NCBI RefSeq assembly: GCF_003931565.1
Contig: NZ_RRYI01000002.1
Location: 434,001-498,000 of the forward strand
Direction: 5' to 3'
Length of the DNA: 64,000 nucleotides
Source: Caulobacter sp. 602-1
GTDB taxonomy: Bacteria; Pseudomonadota; Alphaproteobacteria; Caulobacterales; Caulobacteraceae
Shown: positions 1 to 8,117 of the stretch, in pieces
Layout: each line of letters begins with the position of its first letter
Numbering within the stretch: position 1 is the first letter of the stretch
The notes under the pieces: model-generated
What the model was told of the DNA's origin: nothing
The model's input: only the letters and a program-made list of their open reading frames with translations
Database searches by the model: none
Position numbers and translations under genes: made by a program

Positions 1-1
1 T

Positions 2-2776
2 GCGGTGTCCGGGACCATGCCTTGGCCGGAGGCTCTGAAGCGCCTGCTGGCGGGCACGGGCCTGCGCTACGAGATCGTCGACCGCGCCTCGGTGCGGGTC
101 TGGGCCGAGGCGGCGTTCGCGCCGCCTCGCGCCGCGCCGGCTCCCGAAGCGCCGACAGACCTGGATGCGGTCACGATCACCGCCGCCTTCGTGGCCGGCA
201 TCGAGGATTCTCTGCTCCAGAAGCGGCGCGCCGACGCCATCGTCGACGCCGTCTCGGCGGGCCGGATCGGCGAACTCCCGGCCGCCAACCTCGCCGAAGC
301 CCTGCAGCGCGTACCGGGGGTGGCCATCGAGCGCGAGGTTGGCGAGGGGCAGTTCGTCAGCGTCCGGGGCCTGGGGCCGCTGTTCCAGTCGGTGACCCTG
401 AACGGCGCGCCGGTGGCGTTCAACGAGAACATCCGCAACTCCACCCAGAGCGGCAGGCAGTTCCGGTTTCGCGCCCTGTCGGCCGACCTGCTGGCCGGGG
501 CCGTGGTGGCCAAGTCGGCGACGGCCGATCTGGTGGATGGCGGCATCGGCTCGAACATCGACATCCGCACGGTGCGCGGGCTGGAGGGGGCGTCGTACCT
601 GTCGATCCGCGCCGACGCCCACGCCGAGCTGCGTTCGGACGCCGTGTCGCCGGATGTCGCCATCTCCGGCCGCTGGCGGCGCGCCGACGGTCGGCTGGGC
701 GTGGTCGCCGGCGTCTCCACCGAGCGGCGCGAGGTCCAGTACGACCGCTTTCAGGTCTCGCGCTATCGCGACCTTGTCGTCAACGGCGCGTCGTTGACCG
801 TTCCCGAGGATATCCGAACCACGATCGAGCAGGAGCAGCGCGCGCGGACTACGGCCTTCGCCGGGGCCGAGTGGCGGGTCGCGCCGAGCGTCACGCTCTA
901 TCTCGACACCCTGGCCTCGCGTTTCGACAACAGCATCCGCGAGGACCGCATCGTCTACGGGATCGGCGACTACGCGGCCCAGGTCCTGGCGGCGGGCGAC
1001 GCGCGGATCGAGGGGCGCACTCTGCTTGGCGGCCGCGTCACCGACGGCCAGATCGGCGACAATCTGGAGGTTTCGGACCAGGTCCACGAGAACGTCTCCG
1101 TGAGCCTGGCCATGAAGGCCGAGGCCGGCGCCTGGACGCTCGATCCGCGCCTCAGCCTGTCCCGCGCCCGATCCAACCTCGATACGCCGCTGCAGCGGAT
1201 CGGCGCGGTCAGCCCGCTGGGCGTCTCCTACAGTTTCGACCTGGGGGCCGATCTCATCGAGCGCCGCAGGGCGCCGCTGCTGTCGACATCGTTCGACCTG
1301 ACCGATCCCGCCCAGTTGACCTTCTCGCGCTATGGCGTCCGCGCCACCCATGTGGACGACCACGACGTCACCGGACTGGTCGCCGTCGAGCGACCGGTCG
1401 ACTGGACGCTGGGGCCCCTGCGGTTCGAGCGTCTGCGCCTGGGCGGGCAGGTCACCGATCGGGGGCGCGACTTCCAGCGCCGCGACCGCGAGGCCGCGCC
1501 ACGGTCTGGGATGGTCGTCGACGCCGGCTTCTTCGACATCGGCACGCCCGGCGAGGCTTTCGACCGGCTGATCGCCGCGCGACCGCCGGCCTGGACCTCG
1601 GCCGACTTCACCGCCTTTCGCGCCGGCTTCGTGCTGCCGGGCGAGGCCGACCGGGTGATCGTCGACGCCAAGGACCTGGTGCCGACCGGCGCGGATCTGC
1701 AGGGCTCCTACAAGGTCGGCGAGCGAATCCTGGCCGCCTACGGTCGCCTGGACTTCGCCACGAGCGTCCTGGGCCTGCCGGCCACCGGCAATGTCGGCTT
1801 GCGGACCGCCCGGACCCGGACGGACGTGACCGGCACGCTGCTGGGCGTCGCCCCGACCGGCTCCATGGACGTCAAGTCGGTCCGCTATGCCGGCGCCCAC
1901 GCCGTGGCCCTGCCCAGCGTCAACCTCGCCATCGCGCTGGATGAGCACTGGCGGCTGCGGCTGGCGGCCTCGCGCAGCATCACCCGGCCATCCTTGGCGG
2001 ACCTGCGCTCGGCCACGGTGCCGGCCAGCAGTCTCGTCTCGATCCTCTACCAGCGCGGCCAGGCGGAGATCGACAATCCCTCGCCGGGGACCCTGTTCTC
2101 CGGCGTCGGCGGCAATCCGGCGCTGAAGCCGTACCTGGCCGCCAACTACGACCTCTCGCTGGAGCGTGAGTTCGAGGGGTTCGGCGGCGTCAGTCTGGCG
2201 CTGTTCCACAAGACCATCGACGACTTCATCGTCGTCTCGGCGCGACCCGAGCGCCTGGCCTTCGCCACCCGCGCCGGGCCGCCGGTGGTGGCCACGGTGA
2301 TGATGTCCCGGCCGCGCAACGCGGGCGAGGCGAAGGTCACGGGCCTGGAGGCCGCTTTCAGCCGGCGCTTCGCCCACGGCGTCGGGATCTGGACCAGCGC
2401 CACCTGGGTCGACGCCGCCAGCCGCGACGACCAGGGCCGGCGCGGCCGGCTGAACGGCGTCTCGCGCCTGTCCTGGTCTATCAGCCCCTTCGTCGAGCGC
2501 GGTCCGCTTCACGCTCACCTGTCCTGGACCTGGCGCTCGCCGTTCGGCTCCGAGGCCGACATGCAGGGGGGAGGGGTGTCCAGCTTCGTGGTGGCCAGCG
2601 CCGGCTATCTCGACGCGGCCGGGTCCTACGACCTGAGTCCCCGCGTCTCGCTATACGTCGAGGCCAGCAACCTGACCGACACGGTCGAGGCCGCCTATGA
2701 GGGGCAGCGCGACCGCCCGCTGCAGATCGGCCGCTCGGGGCGTTCCTTCGGTTTCGGACTCCGCATCCGGCTTTAG
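2..2776 (+). CDS. TonB-dependent receptor, 5'-truncated by window edge
   Basis: Outer-membrane ligand-gated receptor powered by TonB-ExbBD. The reading frame is open to the first base, so the true start lies upstream. The first ~35 visible residues (PWPEALKRLLAGTGLRYEI) look like the end of an STN (secretin/TonB short N-terminal) domain, which FecA-type transducers and some other receptors carry. A plug domain follows (ANLAEALQRVPGVAIERE, then SVRGLGPLFQSVTLNG near residues 95-135), then a long beta-barrel ending in a C-terminal aromatic/Leu strand (FGFGLRIRL), as expected for barrel insertion. The plug wording matches the TonB-Xanth-Caul receptor group. The next gene is a second receptor on the same strand 330 bp away. 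The substrate cannot be told from the sequence. Receptor identity is firm; the STN assignment is moderately sure because only its end is visible. Confidence 0.93.
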   Translation, partial: AVSGTMPWPEALKRLLAGTGLRYEIVDRASVRVWAEAAFAPPRAAPAPEAPTDLDAVTITAAFVAGIEDSLLQKRRADAIVDAVSAGRIGELPAANLAEALQRVPGVAIEREVGEGQFVSVRGLGPLFQSVTLNGAPVAFNENIRNSTQSGRQFRFRALSADLLAGAVVAKSATADLVDGGIGSNIDIRTVRGLEGASYLSIRADAHAELRSDAVSPDVAISGRWRRADGRLGVVAGVSTERREVQYDRFQVSRYRDLVVNGASLTVPEDIRTTIEQEQRARTTAFAGAEWRVAPSVTLYLDTLASRFDNSIREDRIVYGIGDYAAQVLAAGDARIEGRTLLGGRVTDGQIGDNLEVSDQVHENVSVSLAMKAEAGAWTLDPRLSLSRARSNLDTPLQRIGAVSPLGVSYSFDLGADLIERRRAPLLSTSFDLTDPAQLTFSRYGVRATHVDDHDVTGLVAVERPVDWTLGPLRFERLRLGGQVTDRGRDFQRRDREAAPRSGMVVDAGFFDIGTPGEAFDRLIAARPPAWTSADFTAFRAGFVLPGEADRVIVDAKDLVPTGADLQGSYKVGERILAAYGRLDFATSVLGLPATGNVGLRTARTRTDVTGTLLGVAPTGSMDVKSVRYAGAHAVALPSVNLAIALDEHWRLRLAASRSITRPSLADLRSATVPASSLVSILYQRGQAEIDNPSPGTLFSGVGGNPALKPYLAANYDLSLEREFEGFGGVSLALFHKTIDDFIVVSARPERLAFATRAGPPVVATVMMSRPRNAGEAKVTGLEAAFSRRFAHGVGIWTSATWVDAASRDDQGRRGRLNGVSRLSWSISPFVERGPLHAHLSWTWRSPFGSEADMQGGGVSSFVVASAGYLDAAGSYDLSPRVSLYVEASNLTDTVEAAYEGQRDRPLQIGRSGRSFGFGLRIRL

Positions 2777-2791
2777 CCGCCGATTTGTCCG

Positions 2792-2813
2792 CAGGACACC
2801 GGTTACCGTCCTG
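2792..2813 (+). terminator. Small hairpin after first receptor gene
   Basis: CAGGAC (2792-2797) and GTCCTG (2808-2813) can form a 6-bp stem 16 bp after the receptor stop codon. There is no T-run after it, so it is at best a weak terminator. The loop contains GTTACCG, which also occurs in the operator-like site at 2976-2989, so it may instead be part of a regulator binding region. Confidence 0.25.
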
Positions 2814-2975
2814 AAATATGGAGCAACCAAGACGCGAAGGCCTGAATTGGCGGGGTCAGGCGCCGCTTTAGGCGGGCCGAACTGTTCCGTTCCATCGTCA
2901 CGGAAACCAGCTCAAACCGGCTTGAAAAAATCCTGCCAGCGCTGTCATTTTGTCATTGCAGCGGTCCGCGACCGA

Positions 2976-2989
2976 TGTTACCGCTAACT
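2976..2989. promoter_or_regulatory. LacI-type operator candidate upstream of second receptor
   Basis: TGTTACCGCTAACT has the arms GTTA and TAAC around a central CG, the layout of LacI/GalR-family operators and close to the published Caulobacter xylose operator type. It lies ~120 bp upstream of the receptor start at 3107. The rest of the 330-bp gap 2777-3106 holds no convincing gene; a 96-codon frame crossing 2697-2987 is not supported. It contains a purine-rich ribosome binding site (AGGGGG, ~3093) before ATG 3107. Confidence 0.5.
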
Positions 2990-3106
2990 AGTACCTCGTG
3001 CGGTGGTTGTTTTTCCAGCGCTCGCGGGACGGGAAGAGCAGCCGGGAATGCTTCCGGCGCGTAACAAAAACAGCGCCCCACAGGGGCTAATTAGGGGGAA
3101 CGGCTT

Positions 3107-6100
3107 ATGAAGCGGCTTCGTCGCTTGCACGCGTCTGCCTCTTGCGTCGCCATCACGGCGGCCATGTTCGCCAGCTCAGCGCTGGCTCAGCAGACCCAAG
3201 AAAACACCGCCGTCGACGAAATCGTCGTCACCGGCATCCGCGCTTCTCTCGAACGGTCGATCGCGATCAAGCGCAATAACAGCGGCGTTGTCGACGCCAT
3301 CTCCGCCGAGGACATCGGCAAGTTCCCGGACACCAACCTCGCCGAATCCCTGCAGCGGATCACCGGCGTGTCCATCGACCGCACCAACGGCGAAGGCTCG
3401 CAGGTCACCGTCCGCGGCTTTGGCGGCGGCTTCAACCTGGTGACTCTGAACGGCCGCACCATGCCGACGGCCAACGTCGCCACGGTCGGCGGCGACCAGT
3501 CCACGGACTTCGCCGCGGGCACCAGCCGTTCGTTCGACTTCTCGAATCTCGCCTCGGAAGGCGTGACCACGCTGGAGGTCTACAAGACCGGTCGCGCGGC
3601 GATCCCTTCGGGCGGCATCGGCGCGACGATCAACGTCAAGACGCGCCATCCTCTGGACGCCCGAGAGCACGGCCTGTCGGGCAGCATCGGGGTCAAGGGC
3701 GTCTACGACCAGAGCATGTCCGAGAAGCTCGAGGACACGTCGAAGTACACGCCCGAAGTTTCGGGCCTGTTGAACTATCTCGATGAAAGCGAGAAGTTCG
3801 GCGTCGCCCTGTTCGGCGCCTACCAGAAGCGTAACTTCACCAGCCGTTCGGTCACCTCGAACGACTGGAACATCCGCACCTTCGCTCAGTTCAACGATCC
3901 GGCGAACGGCTTCGTGCGGAACGGCGGCGCGACCCAGATCACCAACGCGCCTTCGAATCCGAACACCCTGGTCGCGATCCCGAACGACAGCCGCTACCAC
4001 TTCTCGCAAGGCCAGCGCGAACGGGTCAACGGCCAGCTGACCGCGCAATTCCGCCCGACCGAAAGCCTGACGATCACGGCCGACGCCCTGTACGCCAAGA
4101 ACAAGTCGTACGAGCGCCGCAACGACAGCACGAACTGGTTCAACCGCCCGTTCGACAAGGTGACCTTCGACGACAACCCGGTCGTGGCCACCGCCGTCCT
4201 GCTGCAGGAAAACCTGAGCGGCACCAAGGACATGGGCTTCGAGCAGCAGTATCGCGCCAACACGGACTCCCTGAAGTCCTACGGCCTGAACGCGGCCTGG
4301 GACCTGTCGGACCGCTTCCGCGTCAATATCGACGGCCACATCTCGAAGTCGGACTCCAAGCCGGGCGCGCCGAACGGCAGCAGCTCGACCATGGTCTCCA
4401 TCGGCGCGCCGATCATCTCGTCGCACTCGGTTGACTACAGCGGCAAGGTTCCGATCCAGTCGATCACGATCAACGACGCCGCCCCGCGCGGCAACGGCAA
4501 CGGTCAGCTCGACGTCGGCGACCTGGGCAGCCAGGTGGGCCGCACCTCGGCGCAGCGCCAGGAGCACGAGGTCAAGGAAGCCCGTATCGACTTCACCTGG
4601 GACCTGGACGACAACGGCAGCCGCCTGGACTTCGGCGCGGACTATCGCACCTCGAAGATGACCCAGTCGACGACCAACACCGAGCAGGAACTGGGCTCGT
4701 GGGGCATCTCCAACCCGCGTGACGTCCAGCAATATGCCGGCAGCCTGGTCAAGGCCTTCTGCATGGCCTGTCGCTTCAGCGAGTTGGACCTGAAGCAGAC
4801 CGGCCCTGGCCTGGTGTCGTTCCGCGCCGACGCGGTCGATCTGCTGAACGCCCTGTCGCCTGTCTACACCGCCCGCGGCAACCCGGTGCGGGTCACCGGC
4901 CAGAACAATAACCGCGTCGACGAGGACATCGCCGCGGCCTATGGCCAGCTGACCTGGAAGTCCGAGTTGGCCGGCCTCCCGGCCACCCTGGTCACGGGCG
5001 TTCGCTACGAGCAGACCAAGGTCACGTCGATCTCGGCGGTGCGTACGCCGACGGCCATCGTCTGGACGTCGGACAACGACTTCCGGATCGACACGGCGTC
5101 GACCTATTCGCCGCTGTCGGGCAAGGGCAAGTACAACAACCTGCTGCCCTCGCTGGACTTCCAGGTCGACCTTCGGGATGACGTGGTGGGCCGCTTCTCG
5201 TTCAGCCGCACCATCGCGCGGCCGGACTACGGCAACCTGTTCGCCGCCCAGACGGTCAACGCGCCGGGACGTCCGGTCGCCAACGGGGCCACCCCGCTCG
5301 GCACCAGCGGCAACCCGGACCTGGAGCCGCTGATCTCGGACAACTTCGACGTCTCGCTGGAGTGGTACTACAAGCCCAGCAGCTTCATCACGGCCGGCTT
5401 CTTCGAGAAGCGCGTCAACAACTTCGTCGGCACCGGCACGGTGATGCAGAATCTGTTCGGCCTGCGTGACCCGACGTCCGGTCAGGCTGGCACGCGCTCC
5501 GGCACGGCCAGGGATCTGCTGAACGCCATCGGAGCCGGGCCGACCGACGTGAACCTGTTCACGATGACGGCCCTGCTGCAGCAAAACGGCGGTTCGGCGG
5601 CGGCGGCGACGGCCCAGTTCCAGGCCAATCGCGGCCCCAGCGGCGACCTGAACCAGGCCTTCGCCGACGCCATCCTGGCGGCGGTGGACATCACCGCCAA
5701 CGCCAGCGACCCGCTGTTCAATTTCCAGGTCTCCAAGCCGATCAACAACCGGACCGGCAAGATCCACGGTTTCGAAATCGCGGCGCAGCACTTCTTCGGC
5801 GACACCGGCTTTGGTGTGTCGGGGGCCTACACCCTGGTGCGTGGCGACGTCGCGTTCGACAACGGCGCCAGCCCCGGCCAGGACCAGTTCGCTCTGCTGG
5901 GTCTGTCGGACACGGCCAACGCCACCCTGATCTACGACAAGAACGGGATCTCGGCGCGGATCGCCTACAACTGGCGTGACAAGTTCCTGCAGGCCACCAA
6001 TCGCGGCAACGACCGTAACCCGGTCTATGTCGCGCCGTTCGGTCAGCTGGACTTCAGCGTCAGCTACGACATCACGCCGGCGCTGGCGGTTTCCCTGGAA

Positions 6101-6214
6101 GGCATCAACCTCACCAAGGAAAGCCTGCGCACCTACGGTCGCGATCCGAACCAGCTGTGGTTCGCCCAAGAGCTGGATCGCCGCTTCCTGCTCGGCGCTC
6201 GCTACCGCTTCTAG
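3107..6214 (+). CDS. TonB-dependent receptor (TonB-Xanth-Caul type)
   Basis: Outer-membrane active transporter of 1035 aa. It has a Sec signal peptide (basic MKRLRRLHAS start, hydrophobic core, cleavage near ALAQ, residue ~27), a TonB box (DEIVVTG, ~residues 37-44), a plug domain with NLAESLQRITGVSIDR and VTVRGFGGGFNLVTLNG, and a large beta-barrel ending in aromatic residues (LLGARYRF). Length and motifs fit the TonB-Xanth-Caul family, often tied to plant-polymer sugars. It is followed by SapC, cupin and halogenase genes, a recurrent neighbourhood of such receptors in Caulobacter and Xanthomonas relatives. A hairpin terminator at 6244 follows it, so downstream genes may be transcribed partly by read-through. 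The operator-like site at 2976 suggests control by a LacI-family sugar repressor. The actual substrate is unknown. Confidence 0.95.
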   Translation: MKRLRRLHASASCVAITAAMFASSALAQQTQENTAVDEIVVTGIRASLERSIAIKRNNSGVVDAISAEDIGKFPDTNLAESLQRITGVSIDRTNGEGSQVTVRGFGGGFNLVTLNGRTMPTANVATVGGDQSTDFAAGTSRSFDFSNLASEGVTTLEVYKTGRAAIPSGGIGATINVKTRHPLDAREHGLSGSIGVKGVYDQSMSEKLEDTSKYTPEVSGLLNYLDESEKFGVALFGAYQKRNFTSRSVTSNDWNIRTFAQFNDPANGFVRNGGATQITNAPSNPNTLVAIPNDSRYHFSQGQRERVNGQLTAQFRPTESLTITADALYAKNKSYERRNDSTNWFNRPFDKVTFDDNPVVATAVLLQENLSGTKDMGFEQQYRANTDSLKSYGLNAAWDLSDRFRVNIDGHISKSDSKPGAPNGSSSTMVSIGAPIISSHSVDYSGKVPIQSITINDAAPRGNGNGQLDVGDLGSQVGRTSAQRQEHEVKEARIDFTWDLDDNGSRLDFGADYRTSKMTQSTTNTEQELGSWGISNPRDVQQYAGSLVKAFCMACRFSELDLKQTGPGLVSFRADAVDLLNALSPVYTARGNPVRVTGQNNNRVDEDIAAAYGQLTWKSELAGLPATLVTGVRYEQTKVTSISAVRTPTAIVWTSDNDFRIDTASTYSPLSGKGKYNNLLPSLDFQVDLRDDVVGRFSFSRTIARPDYGNLFAAQTVNAPGRPVANGATPLGTSGNPDLEPLISDNFDVSLEWYYKPSSFITAGFFEKRVNNFVGTGTVMQNLFGLRDPTSGQAGTRSGTARDLLNAIGAGPTDVNLFTMTALLQQNGGSAAAATAQFQANRGPSGDLNQAFADAILAAVDITANASDPLFNFQVSKPINNRTGKIHGFEIAAQHFFGDTGFGVSGAYTLVRGDVAFDNGASPGQDQFALLGLSDTANATLIYDKNGISARIAYNWRDKFLQATNRGNDRNPVYVAPFGQLDFSVSYDITPALAVSLEGINLTKESLRTYGRDPNQLWFAQELDRRFLLGARYRF

Positions 6215-6243
6215 GATCGGAAGTCTCTAGAGGCTGGGGGCAG

Positions 6244-6283
6244 GGGGCCGTCGCGCTTGCGGCGGCCCCTTTCTTCCTTTGAA
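6244..6283 (+). terminator. Rho-independent terminator after receptor gene
   Basis: An 11-bp GC stem (6244-6254 with 6259-6269, one G.U pair) with a GCTT loop is followed by a pyrimidine tail TTTCTTCCTTT. It lies 30 bp after the receptor stop codon and could separate the abundant receptor message from the accessory genes downstream. Confidence 0.75.
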
Positions 6284-6313
6284 CTACGCGTATGACAGCG
6301 TGAGCGAGCCCAG

Positions 6314-7045
6314 ATGAACCGAGTGCTTCTCAACAACATCGATCACGCCGACCTGCGCGTGCTCGCCGGCCACGGCGTCGCCTACGGCGATGCGATCAAC
6401 CAGACGCTGCTCCTGCCGACAGAGTTCGAGGCGGCGCAGCGCGAATATCCGATCCTGATCCGCAAGGACGCCGCCGGCGCCTACCAGGCCGTGGCGCTGC
6501 TGGGCCTGGATCGCGACGAGAACCTGTTCCTCGACGAGACCGGCTGGAACGCCCGTTACATCCCCGCCGTCCAGCGGCGCGGGCCGTTCTCGATCGCCCT
6601 GCAACGCGACGAACTGGGCGCCGAGCCGCGGCCGATGATCCATGTCGACCTCGACCATCCGCGCGTCAGCCGGAACGCGGGCGAGCGCCTGTTCCTGCCG
6701 GCCGGCGGCGCCGCGCCGTACCTGCAGAGCGTCAACCGCACGCTGAGTCTCATCCACGAGGGCCTGGAAGTGGCCGGCCCGATGTTCGCGGCCTTCGACG
6801 AACTGGGCCTGATCGAGCCGATCGACATCGAGATCAAGCTGGACGACCAGACCAGCTACGACGTGCCGGACGTCTTCACCCTGGCGCCCGATCGCCTGGC
6901 GGCCGTCGCCGGGACGGACCTGGAGCGGCTGCACCAGTCGGGCCTGCTGCGCGCGGCCTGGGCCATGATCGCCTCCATGGGCAATATCGAGGACCTCATC
7001 GCCCGCAAGACCCGCAAGCGCGCCGCTTCCTCTGGATTGGCCTGA
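6314..7045 (+). CDS. SapC family protein
   Basis: A 243-aa soluble protein without a signal peptide. The N-terminal pattern (LLPTEFEAAQREYPIL) and the aromatic/acidic core (NLFLDETGWNARYIPA) match the SapC family (PF07277), named after a Campylobacter fetus gene linked to the S-layer. In Caulobacter and Xanthomonas relatives these genes recur beside TonB-dependent receptors and tryptophan-halogenase-like genes, which is the context here. The biochemical role is not established; the proximity to an S-layer locus 7 kb away is probably coincidence. It stops one base before the GTG start of the cupin gene, so the two are likely cotranscribed and translationally coupled. Confidence 0.85.
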   Translation: MNRVLLNNIDHADLRVLAGHGVAYGDAINQTLLLPTEFEAAQREYPILIRKDAAGAYQAVALLGLDRDENLFLDETGWNARYIPAVQRRGPFSIALQRDELGAEPRPMIHVDLDHPRVSRNAGERLFLPAGGAAPYLQSVNRTLSLIHEGLEVAGPMFAAFDELGLIEPIDIEIKLDDQTSYDVPDVFTLAPDRLAAVAGTDLERLHQSGLLRAAWAMIASMGNIEDLIARKTRKRAASSGLA

Positions 7046-7046
7046 C

Positions 7047-8081
7047 GTGCCCGCCCTGACGGCCCGCCGGACGCTGGAGACTACGGTCGCGACGCCGGCC
7101 GAGATCCCGTTCGACGCCGTGTTGGCCGGCCAGACGCCGATGGTGTTCAAGGGCCTGGCGCGGGATTGGCCGTTAGTACGGGCAGGCCTCGAATCCAGCC
7201 AAGCGGCGCGCGACTATATCCGCGCTCACGACCAGGGCGGCCGGGTGGTGGGCTATAGCGGTGATCCGTCGATCAATGGCCGGTTCTTCTACGACGAGAC
7301 CCGGACGGCCATGAACTTCAAGGCCGAACGCGCGCCGCTGGAGACCTTTCTGAGCCGCCTCGAAGCGGTCGAGGGTCGCGACGACGCTCCGTCGGTCTAT
7401 GTCGGCTCGACTGATCTCGACGCCTATTTCCCCAGCCTGAAGGCCGCCAACGACCTGGGCCTTGGACCCGAGGTGTTCGGCCCCCAGCCGCCGATGGCGG
7501 GCATCTGGATCGGCAACCGCACGACCGCGGCGGCTCACTACGACATGTCCAACAATATCGCCGTCTGCGCCGTCGGCCGGCGGCGCTTCACCCTGTTCCC
7601 GCCGGACCAGGTCGCCAATCTCTACCCTGGCCCGCTGGAGCCGACGCCCGGCGGCCAGGTGGTCAGCCTGGTCGATTTTGACACGCCCGATTTCGAGCAG
7701 CATCCGCTTTTCCGCGAGGCGATCGCCAACGCCCAGGTCGCCGAGCTTGAGCCCGGCGACGTCCTCGTCTACCCGGCGCTGTGGTGGCATCAGGTCGAGG
7801 CGCTGGAGCCGTTCAACGTGCTGGTGAACTACTGGTGGAACGCTTCGCCGGGTTTCGTCGACACGCCGATGAACACCCTGCTGCACGGCCTTCTGAGCCT
7901 GCGCGACCGGCCCGACTTCGAGAAGCAGGGCTGGAAGGTCCTGTTCGACTACTACCTGTTCGGCCCCGCCGATCGCGCCGGGGCGCATTTGCCCGAGGCC
8001 GCGCGGGGACCGCTGGGACCGATGGATGACCTGAAAGCCAGGCGGCTGAGAGCATATCTGCTCGACCGCCTGAACCGATAA
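7047..8081 (+). CDS. Cupin-like (JmjC-type) domain protein
   Basis: A 344-aa cytoplasmic protein resembling cupin_8/JmjC-like Fe(II)/2-oxoglutarate oxygenases (FIH fold). The region GIWIGNRTTAAAHYDMSNN (~residues 152-170) carries the HxD part of the metal-binding triad (H-Y-D), and GDVLVYPALWWHQVE (~235-250) carries the distal His. The start is GTG, one base after the SapC stop; this start is chosen because it gives coupling with the upstream gene and the full N-terminus. The gene ends in an exact 14-bp tandem duplication. Its place between SapC and the halogenase suggests a shared role in modifying or using the substrate of the adjacent receptor. The substrate is unknown. Confidence 0.85.
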   Translation: MPALTARRTLETTVATPAEIPFDAVLAGQTPMVFKGLARDWPLVRAGLESSQAARDYIRAHDQGGRVVGYSGDPSINGRFFYDETRTAMNFKAERAPLETFLSRLEAVEGRDDAPSVYVGSTDLDAYFPSLKAANDLGLGPEVFGPQPPMAGIWIGNRTTAAAHYDMSNNIAVCAVGRRRFTLFPPDQVANLYPGPLEPTPGGQVVSLVDFDTPDFEQHPLFREAIANAQVAELEPGDVLVYPALWWHQVEALEPFNVLVNYWWNASPGFVDTPMNTLLHGLLSLRDRPDFEKQGWKVLFDYYLFGPADRAGAHLPEAARGPLGPMDDLKARRLRAYLLDRLNR

Positions 8082-8097
8082 GACTGAACCGATAAGA
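8070..8097 (+). repeat. 14-bp exact tandem duplication at cupin stop codon
   Basis: CTGAACCGATAAGA occurs twice back to back (8070-8083, 8084-8097). The TAA in the first copy is the stop codon of the cupin gene; the second copy lies in the spacer before the halogenase ribosome binding site (AGGGGAGG, ~8105). It looks like a recent slippage duplication. Confidence 0.9.
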
Positions 8098-8117
8098 AGA
8101 ACCAAGGGGAGGGCGCG

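Noticed and set aside
3176..6169. 997-aa open frame on the minus strand antisense to the second receptor
   Set aside because: It mirrors the receptor codons, has Arg/Val/Gly-biased nonsense composition and no domain; the plus-strand protein has a signal peptide, TonB box and barrel.
6314..7045. SapC considered as part of the S-layer system because of its family name
   Set aside because: The link to S-layers comes from Campylobacter naming; its real neighbours are the receptor, cupin and halogenase, and the rsa genes are 7 kb away behind an opposite-strand operon.
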